Shown here piece by piece: positions 25,500-34,152 of a stretch of 44,184 bases of DNA. The stretch is from NCBI GenBank assembly GCA_017548605.1, contig JAFYZT010000035.1, positions 1-44,184 on the forward strand, in the 5' to 3' direction. The stretch's first letter is position 1. The number at the start of each line of letters is the position of its first letter. The notes below the pieces were generated by a model. It was not told the origin of the DNA, ran no database searches, and worked only from the letters and a program-made list of their open reading frames with translations. The position numbers and the translations under genes are program-made. The DNA comes from Prevotella sp. (lineage in GTDB: Bacteria > Bacteroidota > Bacteroidia > Bacteroidales > Bacteroidaceae).

Positions 25500-28265
25500 T
25501 TAGTGGGCTTCGAGCCAGTTACTCCCCCACCCTGCATCGGCGATGAGGGGCACACAGAGGGGATAGGCGTTCTGCATCTCCTCGATGACAATCTGCTCTA
25601 CCCTATCCTTCTCCTCAGGTAGCACGGAGAAGTTCAATTCATCGTGTACCTGCAGAATCATCTTCGAGCGGATATCTTCGCGACGGAAGCGGTTGAAGAT
25701 ATGTACCATGGCCACCTTGATGATGTCAGCGGCACTACCTTGGATGGGTGCGTTAATGGCATTTCGCTCTGCAAAGCCCCTGACGGTGGCATTGGCGGAG
25801 TGGATATCGGGCAGGAAACGGCGGCGGTGGAAGAAGGTCTCCACATAGCCTTTCTCACGTGCCTGTTCCTTGGCTTTTTCCATATATTCGCGCACCTGCG
25901 GGAACATCTCAAAATAGCCATCCATGAGCTGTCGGGCCTCTGCCCGTTCTATGCCCAACCGCTCGGCCAGTCCGAAAACGGTGATGCCATAGATGATGCC
26001 AAAATTGGCGCGTTTGGCCTTGGTGCGCTGGTCACGTGTCACCGACTCCATCGTCTCGTGGTAGATACGTGCCGCCGTGGCCGCATGGATGTCGTAACCC
26101 TCGCGGAACGCTTCAATCATCCGCTCGTCCTGACTCAGATGGGCCATCACGCGCAGCTCAATCTGACTGTAGTCGGCGGAGAAGAAGAGACAGTCTTCCT
26201 CGGGAATGAACGCCTTGCGTATCTCCTTGCCGTCCTCACCGCGCACGGGGATATTCTGGAGGTTGGGGTCGCTGGAGGAGAGTCGTCCCGTGGCCGTCAC
26301 CGTCTGGTTGAACGACGTGTGGATATGTCCTGTCCGTGGGTTGATGAGTTTGGGCAGCGCATCGACGTAGGTGCCGAGGAGTTTTTTCAGTCCCCGGTGG
26401 GCGAGGATATCAGCCACAATCTCATGTTTCCCCTTGAGGGCCTGCAACACATCCTCGCTGGTGACGAACTGTCCCGTCTTCGTCTTCTTGGGCTTTTCCA
26501 CAATCTGCATCTTCGCGAAGAGGATGTCACCCACCTGTTTGGGCGAAGCGATGTTGAACTGTTCACCCGCCAGCTCGTAAATACGTGTCTCCAGCTCGTT
26601 CATGCGACTGGTGAGCTGCCGTGATGTCTCTTCGAGCGACTGGGTGTCGATACGCACTCCTGTCAGCTCCATCTCGGCGAGCACCTTGACGAGGGGCATC
26701 TCTACTTGATGGAAGAGTTGCTCCACCCCACCCTCTCGCAATTTCGGCTCAAGCACGTTTTTCAGTTGCAGCGTGATGTCGGCATCCTCGGCGGCATATT
26801 CATAAATCTCTGCCGGGGTGAGTTCACGCATCGACTTCTGGGTTTTACCCTTCGGCCCGAGGAGTTCGTCAATATGGATGGTCTGGTAGTGGAGGAAGGT
26901 CTCCGCCATGTAATCCATATTATGACGTAGTTCGGGTTGGATGAGGTAGTGGGCCACCATGGTGTCGAACAACGGTCCTTGTAACTCGATGCCGTACCGT
27001 CGGAGTACCATGTAGTCGTATTTGATATTTTGTCCCACCTTCACAATTTTCGGATTTTCATAAAGGGGTTTGAAAATTTCGACGATTTTTAGTGCCTGGT
27101 CGAATTTTTCGGGGATGGGCACATAATACGCCTCATGTTCCTTCACCGAGAAGCTTAAACCCACCAGTTCGGCATCGATGCCATTGATGGAAGTGGTTTC
27201 CGTGTCTAGACTTAAAATTTCATTTGTAAATAAAAAATCACATAGTTTCTTGATATCTTCTTGATTTTCAACAAGATGATATTTGTGAGAGGTGGTTTTT
27301 AGGCTCTCAAAACTCGAATTTTCTGGAGTTTTCGCCCCCTCACCCGTAAATTCTGCAAACAAATCGAGTTCAACAGGCCCTTTTTTCGCCGTTTTTTCCA
27401 TTCGTTTGAGAAATTTGTCGGCGAGGGTCTTAAATTCGAGTTCGTTGAAGATGGTCAGTAATTTTTCCTTGTCGGGATCCTTGACCTTGATTTTTTTCAA
27501 GTCGAGGTCGACGGGTACATCCGTTTTGATGGTCGCGAGGAATTTTGAGATTTTGATATCGTCGATATGTTCCTCCACTTTTTGCTTTAACGCTCCCTTC
27601 AGTTCATCGGTTCGGGTGATGAGTTGCTCTATTGACCCGAATTGGTTGATGAGTTTCACGGCTGTTTTCTCCCCAACCCCGGGACAACCTGGGAAATTAT
27701 CGGCAGAATCGCCCATCAATGCCAGCAGGTCGATGACCTGTTTAGGACGGTCGATGCCATATTTCTCCGTCACCTCTTTCACACCCATCACATCATAGCC
27801 GCTGCCAAAACGGGGCTTATACATATAAATATGGTCTTCCACCAGTTGTCCATAGTCCTTGTCAGGCGTGAGCATGAACGTGTCCACATTCGCCTTCGAG
27901 GCTTTCTTGGCTAAAGTGCCGATGACATCATCCGCCTCAAAACCCGGTGTGATGTATATCTCGATGTTCATGGCTTTGAGGATATCCATGATGATTGGTA
28001 CGGCAGCTGTGATGTCTTCGGGTGTTTTTTCACGTTGGGCCTTGTAGGGTTCATACGCCTCATGACGGAAAGTGGGTCCGTGAGGGTCGAAAGCTACGGC
28101 TATATAGGTGGGTTTTTCCTTTTCCAACACCTCGTTGAGGGTATTGCAGAACCCCATAATCGGTGATGTGTTCAGTCCCTTGGAGTTGACTCGTGGATTT
28201 TTGATGAACGCGAAGTATGCTCTGTAGATAAGGGCATAGGCATCGATGAGAAACAGCTTATCCAT
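25500..28265 (-). CDS. polA: DNA polymerase I
   Basis: A 921-residue family A polymerase with all three domains. The N-terminal 5'-3' exonuclease has FLIDAYALIYRAYFAF, FEADDVIGTLA, and LLALMGDSADNFPGCPGVGEKTA. The middle 3'-5' exonuclease has ILSLDTETTSINGIDAELVGLSFS, keeping the DxE metal ligands. The polymerase has motif A FFSADYSQIELRVMAHLS, motif B RTKAKRANFGIIYGITVFGLA and motif C LQVHDELNFSV. It fills gaps and removes RNA primers. It is divergent from the polyprenyl synthase gene; a short inverted repeat, GTGTAA-AA-TTACAC (28282-28295), lies in its leader. Confidence 0.98.
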   Translation of the reverse strand: MDKLFLIDAYALIYRAYFAFIKNPRVNSKGLNTSPIMGFCNTLNEVLEKEKPTYIAVAFDPHGPTFRHEAYEPYKAQREKTPEDITAAVPIIMDILKAMNIEIYITPGFEADDVIGTLAKKASKANVDTFMLTPDKDYGQLVEDHIYMYKPRFGSGYDVMGVKEVTEKYGIDRPKQVIDLLALMGDSADNFPGCPGVGEKTAVKLINQFGSIEQLITRTDELKGALKQKVEEHIDDIKISKFLATIKTDVPVDLDLKKIKVKDPDKEKLLTIFNELEFKTLADKFLKRMEKTAKKGPVELDLFAEFTGEGAKTPENSSFESLKTTSHKYHLVENQEDIKKLCDFLFTNEILSLDTETTSINGIDAELVGLSFSVKEHEAYYVPIPEKFDQALKIVEIFKPLYENPKIVKVGQNIKYDYMVLRRYGIELQGPLFDTMVAHYLIQPELRHNMDYMAETFLHYQTIHIDELLGPKGKTQKSMRELTPAEIYEYAAEDADITLQLKNVLEPKLREGGVEQLFHQVEMPLVKVLAEMELTGVRIDTQSLEETSRQLTSRMNELETRIYELAGEQFNIASPKQVGDILFAKMQIVEKPKKTKTGQFVTSEDVLQALKGKHEIVADILAHRGLKKLLGTYVDALPKLINPRTGHIHTSFNQTVTATGRLSSSDPNLQNIPVRGEDGKEIRKAFIPEEDCLFFSADYSQIELRVMAHLSQDERMIEAFREGYDIHAATAARIYHETMESVTRDQRTKAKRANFGIIYGITVFGLAERLGIERAEARQLMDGYFEMFPQVREYMEKAKEQAREKGYVETFFHRRRFLPDIHSANATVRGFAERNAINAPIQGSAADIIKVAMVHIFNRFRREDIRSKMILQVHDELNFSVLPEEKDRVEQIVIEEMQNAYPLCVPLIADAGWGSNWLEAH

Positions 28266-28300
28266 ACACTTAGATTTTTCCGTGTAAAATTACACATTTT

Positions 28301-28334
28301 TTTGTGATTAATCAATTTAAAATGACTAATTTTG
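28301..28334 (+). promoter_or_regulatory. Promoter of polyprenyl synthase gene
   Basis: TTTG (28301-28304) and TAATTTTG (28327-28334) with a 22 bp spacer, slightly longer than usual. A 10 bp palindrome TGATTAATCA (28305-28314) sits between them and could be an operator. The predicted start is about 14 nt before the ATG at 28353. Confidence 0.6.
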
Positions 28335-28352
28335 TCACAAATTTCAGATGCT

Positions 28353-29330
28353 ATGGATTATCTCTCTCTTATTGGCACGCCTATTCATGACGACCTTGTG
28401 CGTTTTGAGCAACTCTTTTCATCGTCTTTGTCCCACGGCGATGGTCTGCTGTCACAGGCTTTAGACCATATCAGGCAGCGTGGCGGCAAGCGTATGCGCC
28501 CTATCCTGACCTTTCTTATGGCCAAGAATTTTGGCGAGGTAAGTATGGTGACGCAACATGCTGCTCTGGGCCTTGAACTGTTGCATACGGCTAGTCTGAT
28601 TCACGACGATGTGGTGGATGAGAGCTCCGAACGACGTGGTCAACCGTCACTGAATGCCAGTTTCAACAATAAGGTTTCCGTACTCGTCGGTGACTATATC
28701 CTTTCCACAGCACTGCTTCATGTGTCGTTTACCGAACGTCAACTGATTATCCAGAGTTTGGCGGAGTTAGGACAGACATTGTCAAGTGGTGAGCTGTTGC
28801 AGCTGAATAATTTCTCACACGACGGGTTGGATGAGGGCGTTTACTATGATATTATCGAGCAGAAAACGGCCTCGTTGTTCTCTACCTGTGCGAAAATCGG
28901 AGCCATCAGTGCCGGTGCCGACGATGAAGCGGTGCGTTCGGCTACCCGTTTTGGAACGGTTGTGGGTATGATTTTCCAGGTGCGTGATGATATTTTTGAT
29001 TATTACGATTCAAAAGAAATAGGCAAACCGACTGGTAATGACATGACGGAAGGTAAGCTGACTTTGCCAGCTCTATATGTTTTGAATAACACGAAGGACA
29101 AAGAAATGCTGGAAATAGGGAACCACGTGAAACATCGTAGTGCTTCCGAGGAAGAGATACTCCGTCTGGTGGCTTTTTCCAAGGAGAACGGTGGCATTGA
29201 TTATGCCATCCAAAAGATGAATGAATGGCATGAAGAAGGAGAGGCTTTTATTGATAAATTTGTAAAAGAAAAAGCCATCTCCACGTCATTGCATGCCTAT
29301 CTCGATTTTATCTCTGAGAGAAAGTTTTGA
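28353..29330 (+). CDS. Polyprenyl (octaprenyl-type) diphosphate synthase
   Basis: A 325-residue trans-prenyltransferase that builds a long polyprenyl chain from isopentenyl diphosphate, probably for the menaquinone side chain used in fumarate respiration. The first Asp-rich motif is LLHTASLIHDDVVDESSERRGQPS and the second is FQVRDDIFDYYDSKEIGKPTGNDMTEGKLTLP; GGKRMRPIL binds substrate. A TTG-initiated form seven codons longer is possible, but it would overlap the -7 box, so the ATG at 28353 is preferred. Chain length cannot be read reliably by eye. It is divergent from polA and stands alone. Confidence 0.9.
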   Translation: MDYLSLIGTPIHDDLVRFEQLFSSSLSHGDGLLSQALDHIRQRGGKRMRPILTFLMAKNFGEVSMVTQHAALGLELLHTASLIHDDVVDESSERRGQPSLNASFNNKVSVLVGDYILSTALLHVSFTERQLIIQSLAELGQTLSSGELLQLNNFSHDGLDEGVYYDIIEQKTASLFSTCAKIGAISAGADDEAVRSATRFGTVVGMIFQVRDDIFDYYDSKEIGKPTGNDMTEGKLTLPALYVLNNTKDKEMLEIGNHVKHRSASEEEILRLVAFSKENGGIDYAIQKMNEWHEEGEAFIDKFVKEKAISTSLHAYLDFISERKF

Positions 29331-29438
29331 AGTACTTTCGTGTAAAGTGATGAATGTTCACTTTGCTACATACAATTAGGGTTTAGTATTCTATGGTTTC
29401 ATATAGAACACTAAACCCCAAACTTTTACTTTCAGCGT

Positions 29439-30320
29439 TTAGAAGAATTTCGTTTCTTCTCCTACCACCTCACTGAGCAGGAGGTTGGCCAGACGGCTTG
29501 TTCCCAGTCGGAACCATTTATTCGTGAGCCATTTTTCGCCCAGAATCTCCTTTACGATGGTGTAGTAGATAATGGCATCCATCACGGTATTGAGGCCGCC
29601 AGCGGGCTTAAAACCTATCTGTATGCCCGTTTCATCATAGTATTCTTTGATGGCCTGACACATCACGTATGCTGCCTCGGGTGTGGCAGCCGGCTCGAGC
29701 TTGCCGGTGGATGTCTTGATGTAGTCGGCACCTGCATACATCGCCAGAATCGATGCTTTCTTGATGTTGGAAGCTGTTTTCAGGCATCCCGTTTCAAGAA
29801 TCACCTTCATATCATGGTCGCCACACGCTGCTTTCATCTCGTTGATATCGTCGCAGACACCTTCATAATCGCCGCTGAGGAATTTTCCTACGGGCATCAC
29901 GATGTCTATTTCCGTGGCACCATCCTTGATGGCAAGTGCCGTTTCTGCCACTTTCACTTCAATGAGTGCTTGTGACGAGGGGAAGGAGCCGGATACACAG
30001 GCTATTTCCACACCTTCTACCTCCAATGTCTGACTGACAATGCTTGCGAAACAAGGATATACACAGATGGTGGCCACATGGGGTAGGGTGGGGTACTGCT
30101 CGTCGAAAGCATTCACTTTTTCTGTAAAGGCCATCACACTTTCTTCAGAGTCGGTGGTCTTCAGCGTGGTCAGTTCGATACTGCCCATGAGGAACCGTTT
30201 CACCGCGAGATTATCGTTTTCTGGTACTTTCTCAGCAATGATTTTCTTCACTTCTTTCTTCACCTGATCATCGTTGATGTCGGTGACATACTTGCTCAGT
30301 GCTTCTTCGTATTTGTTCAT
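29439..30320 (-). CDS. deoC: Deoxyribose-phosphate aldolase
   Basis: A 293-residue class I aldolase cleaving 2-deoxyribose-5-phosphate to acetaldehyde and glyceraldehyde-3-phosphate, in deoxynucleoside salvage. Catalytic stretches are IDIVMPVGKFLSGDYEGV, MKVILETGCLK, the Schiff-base region AGADYIKTSTGKLEPAATPE, and GIQIGFKPAGGLNTVMDAI. The length is that of the longer DeoC group found in Bacteroidota. It is the last gene of the minus-strand run from mnmG; a repeat-filled gap of about 200 bp separates it from the MazG-like gene, so it may have its own promoter. Confidence 0.95.
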   Translation of the reverse strand: MNKYEEALSKYVTDINDDQVKKEVKKIIAEKVPENDNLAVKRFLMGSIELTTLKTTDSEESVMAFTEKVNAFDEQYPTLPHVATICVYPCFASIVSQTLEVEGVEIACVSGSFPSSQALIEVKVAETALAIKDGATEIDIVMPVGKFLSGDYEGVCDDINEMKAACGDHDMKVILETGCLKTASNIKKASILAMYAGADYIKTSTGKLEPAATPEAAYVMCQAIKEYYDETGIQIGFKPAGGLNTVMDAIIYYTIVKEILGEKWLTNKWFRLGTSRLANLLLSEVVGEETKFF

Positions 30321-30407
30321 GATTATTGAGTTATTAGTGAGTTCTTGAGTTAATAAGTTTATAGTTATTAAGTTATTGAGTTTTCAGTTTTAGAGTTAAT
30401 AAGCTAT

Positions 30408-30452
30408 CTTAGGTTAACCTAGGGCTTCTTAGGATAACTTAGGATTGCCTAG
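30408..30452. repeat. 10 bp tandem repeat array, CYTAGG units (copy 1)
   Basis: Four full units in exact 10 nt phase (CTTAGGTTAA, CCTAGGGCTT, CTTAGGATAA, CTTAGGATTG) plus CCTAG. It lies between deoC and the MazG-like gene, next to GTTATTAAG-rich sequence and a G-rich hairpin (30483-30501). A second array of the same unit is at 33245-33296. Confidence 0.85.
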
Positions 30453-30482
30453 TTTTTTCAATCATTATTTAGCCTTAGGTTC

Positions 30483-30501
30483 CCCCCTCCTTAGGAGGGG
30501 G
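30483..30501. repeat. G-rich hairpin repeat after MazG-like gene
   Basis: CCCCCTCC-TTA-GGAGGGGG, an 8 bp stem, running into AAAGGGGGAGG. It is a member of the dispersed family at gene 3' ends and could terminate the dtd/MazG-like transcript on the minus strand. Confidence 0.7.
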
Positions 30502-30521
30502 AAAGGGGGAGGCTTTTCCCC

Positions 30522-30857
30522 CTACGCCAGCAATTTCGGGTTAGCGATATGGCGCAGACTGTCACGGTTCGTCTTTTTCTCCAGGGTTTTGATAAATTCC
30601 TCGGTGAGGTTGATACCTGTCTGGTTCGCCAGACAAAGGAGAACCCATAGCACATCAGCCATCTCCTCGCCGATATTTTCTTTTTCGCCTTCTTTGAAGC
30701 TCTGGTCGCCGTATCTGCGGGCCATGACACGCGCCAATTCACCCACTTCTTCGGTCAGACAGGCCATATTGGTCAGTTCCGAGAAATAGCGGACTCCATA
30801 GTTGTGTATCCATTCGTCCACCATCTGTTGTGCTTTCAGGATGCTTATCTGTTTCAT
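30522..30857 (-). CDS. MazG-like nucleotide pyrophosphohydrolase
   Basis: A 111-residue helical protein of the MazG/all-alpha NTP pyrophosphatase superfamily. The metal-binding signature is present: CLTEEVGELARVMARR, then NIGEEMADVLWVLLCLANQTGINL, giving the EExxE...ExxD arrangement. Such proteins hydrolyse (d)NTPs to monophosphates and clear damaged or excess nucleotides. Its ATG overlaps the dtd stop by one base (TAATG), so translation of the two is probably coupled. The exact substrate is not determinable. Confidence 0.88.
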   Translation of the reverse strand: MKQISILKAQQMVDEWIHNYGVRYFSELTNMACLTEEVGELARVMARRYGDQSFKEGEKENIGEEMADVLWVLLCLANQTGINLTEEFIKTLEKKTNRDSLRHIANPKLLA

Positions 30858-31309
30858 TATGTCTTGTTTTTCGTGTCCATGATAATGGTTACGGGACCGT
30901 CATTGGTCAGTTCCACCTGCATATATGCGCCGAATTGTCCCGTGGCCACTGGTTTGCCGATGGCTTGCCCCATCTCTTTGCAGAACAATTCGTACATGGG
31001 TATGGCCAAACTATGTGGTGCAGCGTGAATCCATGACGGACGGTTGCCTTTCTTCGTTGATGCCATGAGTGTGAACTGGCTCACAACCATAATGTCACCT
31101 CCAACATCCTGCACGGAGCGGTTCATCACACCCTCGTCGTCGTCGAAGATACGCAAGGCGACAATCTTCTTCACCAGCCAGTCTATATCCTCCTTGCTGT
31201 CGTCTGTGCCCACGCCTAACAGCACCAACAACCCTTGTCCTATCTCAGCTGTGGGATAGTCTTTGATGTGTACTTTGGCGCTTTTCACGCGTTGTATGAC
31301 TACTCTCAT
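30857..31309 (-). CDS. dtd: D-aminoacyl-tRNA deacylase
   Basis: A 150-residue DTD protein that removes D-amino acids and glycine mischarged onto tRNAs. It begins MRVVIQRVKSAKVHI and contains the catalytic VVSQFTLMASTKKGNRPSW region with the SQ-Thr active-site element, plus the chiral-proofreading NDGPVTIIMDT (GPVT) motif near the C-terminus. The length is normal for the family. It lies 66 bp after uvrC on the same strand and overlaps the MazG-like gene by one base. Confidence 0.96.
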   Translation of the reverse strand: MRVVIQRVKSAKVHIKDYPTAEIGQGLLVLLGVGTDDSKEDIDWLVKKIVALRIFDDDEGVMNRSVQDVGGDIMVVSQFTLMASTKKGNRPSWIHAAPHSLAIPMYELFCKEMGQAIGKPVATGQFGAYMQVELTNDGPVTIIMDTKNKT

Positions 31310-31375
31310 GGTACAAAAATACGAAAAGATTTTGAGTATACGATGTTTTTCCTGGATATTTCTTTAGCAGAAGGT

Positions 31376-33208
31376 TTATTCCGCATGCAACTGTTGCCAG
31401 AGTATTTCTCCCTTTTTGTTGCCAATCACCGCAGCGATGTCGTCAAGACTGGCCTCGCGGATTCTTTTCATCGATTTGAAGTGTTTGAGCAATGCTTCTT
31501 TAGTCTTCGGACCAATACCCTTGATATTGTCCAGTTCCGATTGTACCGCATGTTTACTTCGCTTATCGCGGTGGAAAGAGATAGTGTAACGGTGCACCTC
31601 GTCTTGGATACGTGTGAGCGCGAGAAACAGCTCGGAGTTGGTTTTCATCCCGATGACAACGGGTGGGAAACCGAAAAGCAGTTCATTCGTGCGGTGTTTA
31701 TCGTCCTTGGCCAGTCCTGCGATGGCGATGTTAAGGTGCAGCTCATCTTCCACCACCTGTCGTACCACTTCCATCTGTCCTTTGCCACCGTCGGTGATGA
31801 TGAGGTCGGGTAGGGGAGTGCCCTCTTCCATCATGCGGGAGTAACGTCGACGTACCACTTCCTGCATCGAGGCATAGTCGTCTGGTCCCACCACCGTCTT
31901 AATGTTGTATTTACGGTAATCTTTTTTGCTCGGTTTCATCCCTTTGAACACCACGCATCCAGCCACGGCGTCCGCCCCACTGATGTTGCTATTGTCGAAA
32001 CACTCTATTTGGTAGGGCATTTTCTGTAAGCCCAATGCTTTCTGCAACTCTTTCAAGAGTCGTGTGTTTTTCTGTTCGGGGTTGAGCTTTTCCGAGCGTT
32101 TCAGCCTGTCCACCTTATATTGTTTGCCGTTCATGGTTGACAGTTCGAGAAGGTGGCGTTTCTCACCTCTCTGTGGGATGGTGAAGGTGATATCGCCCAT
32201 TTTCCATTCCAGCTCGAAGGGTACGACAATCTCTTTCGCCTGGGAGCGGAAACGCTCACGAATCTGTGGTATGGCCATGGTGAGCAACTCTTCATCGGAC
32301 TCATTGAGTTTGCGTTTGTATTCGAAGGTGAAGGCTTGGTTGATACAGCCGTTGGCCACGTGCATATAGTTGATGAATGCCATCTTGTCCACGTCGTCGT
32401 TGACGATGGAGAACACGTCGATGTTGTTGACGGTGTGGCTCACCACCTCGCTCTTCGCACAGTAGTTGCGGACAAGCAGGTAGCGTTGTTTGAGTATTTC
32501 CGCCTCCTCAAATTCCAGCCTTTCCGCCTTTTCCTGCATGCGCTGGTAGATGGCATCGGAAATGTCCCGTGTGTTTCCCTTGAGTATCTCTTTCGCCTGT
32601 TCGATGCAGTCGAGGTAGTTCTCCTTCGTCTGCTTTCCCACACATGGTCCGAAGCAGTTATGCAGGTGGTATTCCAGACAAGGCCGGAAAGCCCCTTTGC
32701 GGATGCCTTCCTCGGTGAGCGGCAATCGACAGGTGCGTGGCTTGTACACCTTTTGTATGAGGTCGAGCACCGTGTACATACTGGCCACATTGCTGTAGGG
32801 ACCGAAATACTGCCCCCCTTTCTTGTTGATGACCCTGGTCTTGAAAACCCTCGGGTATTCTTCTTTGGTCACGCAGATGCTGGGGTATGTCTTACCGTCT
32901 TTGAGCAGTACGTTGTAGCGGGGGTTGTATTTCTTGATGAGACTATTTTCCAACAAAAGTGCATCCTCCTCGGTCTTCACGACGGTGTAGGTGATATTGT
33001 GTACTTTGGAGACGAGCACCTTGGTCTTGAACCTGTCCACCTCTTTGTGAAGGTAGGATGACACCCTTCGTTTCAGGTTCTTCGCCTTGCCCACATAGAT
33101 GATGGTCCCTTCGGCATCAAAGAATTGGTAGCTACCCGGCAGCTCAGGCATGTTCTGTACGATGCCTCTCAGGTGTTCGAGCCTCTTCTCGTTCTCTTCC
33201 TTCGTCAT
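31376..33208 (-). CDS. uvrC: UvrABC system protein C
   Basis: A 610-residue nucleotide-excision repair endonuclease that makes the dual incision with UvrB. The N-terminal GIY-YIG nuclease domain is PELPGSYQFFDAEGTIIYVGKAKNLKRRVSSYL. A cysteine-containing region (CLEYHLHNCFGPCVGKQTKENY) resembles the Fe-S-type motif of the family, followed by a UVR motif-like helix, the RNase H-like nuclease domain (QIECFDNSNISGADAVAGCVVF, DLIITDGGKGQMEV) and C-terminal helix-hairpin-helix repeats (LDNIKGIGPKTKEALLKHF). A parS-like site lies 13 nt upstream of the ATG. Confidence 0.97.
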   Translation of the reverse strand: MTKEENEKRLEHLRGIVQNMPELPGSYQFFDAEGTIIYVGKAKNLKRRVSSYLHKEVDRFKTKVLVSKVHNITYTVVKTEEDALLLENSLIKKYNPRYNVLLKDGKTYPSICVTKEEYPRVFKTRVINKKGGQYFGPYSNVASMYTVLDLIQKVYKPRTCRLPLTEEGIRKGAFRPCLEYHLHNCFGPCVGKQTKENYLDCIEQAKEILKGNTRDISDAIYQRMQEKAERLEFEEAEILKQRYLLVRNYCAKSEVVSHTVNNIDVFSIVNDDVDKMAFINYMHVANGCINQAFTFEYKRKLNESDEELLTMAIPQIRERFRSQAKEIVVPFELEWKMGDITFTIPQRGEKRHLLELSTMNGKQYKVDRLKRSEKLNPEQKNTRLLKELQKALGLQKMPYQIECFDNSNISGADAVAGCVVFKGMKPSKKDYRKYNIKTVVGPDDYASMQEVVRRRYSRMMEEGTPLPDLIITDGGKGQMEVVRQVVEDELHLNIAIAGLAKDDKHRTNELLFGFPPVVIGMKTNSELFLALTRIQDEVHRYTISFHRDKRSKHAVQSELDNIKGIGPKTKEALLKHFKSMKRIREASLDDIAAVIGNKKGEILWQQLHAE

Positions 33209-33220
33209 GTGGGTTATGGT

Positions 33221-33236
33221 TGTTTCACGTGAAACG
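33221..33236. promoter_or_regulatory. parS-like ParB binding site 1
   Basis: TGTTTCACGTGAAACG, one base off the perfect palindrome TGTTTCACGTGAAACA that defines bacterial parS. It lies between the decamer array and the uvrC start codon. Confidence 0.85.
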
Positions 33237-33244
33237 TTTTTCTT

Positions 33245-33296
33245 TTAGGGTAACTAGGATTTCTAGGAAAACCTAGGATGGCTTAGGATAGCCTAG
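33245..33296. repeat. 10 bp tandem repeat array, CYTAGG units (copy 2)
   Basis: About five units in exact 10 nt phase (TTAGGG, then CTAGGAT, CTAGGAA, CCTAGGATG, CTTAGGATA, CCTAG), in the gap between apt and uvrC and 9 bp from parS-like site 1. Confidence 0.85.
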
Positions 33297-33370
33297 AAAA
33301 TCCAAGAACTGCCTATTTCCGCCCTGGGCTATTCTCTTGCTCCCAGCCCCTTGCTCCTTGCCCCAAAACA

Positions 33371-33397
33371 CCCTCCCTTTGGGAGGGCCGGGGTGGG
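33371..33397. repeat. GGGAGGG hairpin / G-quadruplex repeat after apt
   Basis: The hairpin CCCTCCC-TTT-GGGAGGG (33371-33387) continues as CCGGGGTGGG, so the plus strand reads GGGAGGGCCGGGGTGGG, a four-tract G-quadruplex motif. It lies about 17 bp after the apt stop codon on the minus strand. Confidence 0.75.
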
Positions 33398-33414
33398 ACC
33401 CACCCCTTTTTTAT

Positions 33415-33945
33415 TTACACCTCCAGCAGTGCGGTGATTTCCGTCTCCTTATCGAATGCCTCGCGGCCGTTGAGACCTTCGTTTACCAGCTCGATGATGA
33501 AATTCATATAGATCTTTTTGGGGTTGAATTTCTTCACCAGATCGTAGGCGGCCTTCATGGTGCCACCGGTAGCCAGCAGGTCATCGTGGAGTAGGATGAC
33601 GTCATCGGAGGAGATGGCATCTTTGTGAATCTCGATGGTGTCTGTTCCGTATTCCTTGGTATAGCTCTCCTGCACTGTCTCGGCGGGCAGTTTGCCCGGC
33701 TTGCGGCAGAGTACCACACCGGCTCCCAGTTTGACGGCCAGGGCGGAGGCCATCACGAAGCCGCGGCTCTCAATGCCCACGATTTTGGTGATGCCTTTGT
33801 CCTTGTAGATATCGTACAGTTCATCTTCCATGATACGCAGGCACTCGGCGTTTTTAAACAGGGTGGTCACGTCGCGGAAGTTGATGCCTTTCTCCGGGAA
33901 GTCGGGGATGCAGCGCAGGTTGTCTAATAGAATTTTGTTGTTCAT
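33415..33945 (-). CDS. apt: Adenine phosphoribosyltransferase
   Basis: A 176-residue purine salvage enzyme making AMP from adenine and PRPP. Family stretches are IPDFPEKGINFRDVTTLFKN, IVGIESRGFVMASALAVKLGAGVVLCRKPGKLP, and the PRPP-binding loop DDVILLHDDLLATGGTMKAAYDLV. A longer in-frame start at 33984 (MFHVEQ) is only the translation of the parS-like site, so the ATG at 33945 (MNNKILLDNLRC) is chosen. The gene is flanked by the two parS-like sites, between mnmG and uvrC on the same strand. Confidence 0.95.
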   Translation of the reverse strand: MNNKILLDNLRCIPDFPEKGINFRDVTTLFKNAECLRIMEDELYDIYKDKGITKIVGIESRGFVMASALAVKLGAGVVLCRKPGKLPAETVQESYTKEYGTDTIEIHKDAISSDDVILLHDDLLATGGTMKAAYDLVKKFNPKKIYMNFIIELVNEGLNGREAFDKETEITALLEV

Positions 33946-33967
33946 ATTGTGTTCGTTTTTGATTGAT

Positions 33968-33983
33968 TGTTCCACGTGAAACA
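33968..33983. promoter_or_regulatory. parS-like ParB binding site 2
   Basis: TGTTCCACGTGAAACA, an exact match to the 16 bp parS sequence known from Bacillus subtilis. It lies 22 nt upstream of the apt ATG. Confidence 0.92.
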
Positions 33984-34152
33984 AAAGGTAAATAGGGGTT
34001 ATTGAATGGTTAAAATATTAAAAGATTTAAATATTAAAAACATTAAATTTAAATGGTTTAAGGGCTGTTGTTGGGTATGATTTTGTAAAAATTTTTCAGT
34101 ATTTATTTCTCCTCATTCAGACCCGCTTTCACTTAACGTCTTCCTCGTTCTC

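Noticed and set aside
25644-26624. Plus-strand open frame of about 326 codons opposite polA
   Set aside because: Lies wholly within polA, whose polymerase motifs are intact; the protein has the His/Leu-rich look of antisense translation.
28282-28295. Inverted repeat GTGTAA-AA-TTACAC in the polA leader as an operator
   Set aside because: Only 6 bp arms in AT-rich DNA and no repeat of the motif elsewhere; too weak to call a regulatory site.
29120-29135. parS-like sequence inside the polyprenyl synthase gene (right half CACGTGAAACA)
   Set aside because: Three mismatches in the left half and a coding location; the right half is explained by codons. Not counted as a third parS site.
30408-33296. 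CRISPR-like arrays
   Set aside because: The repeated units are 7-10 bp without spacers and there are no cas genes; these are simple tandem repeats.
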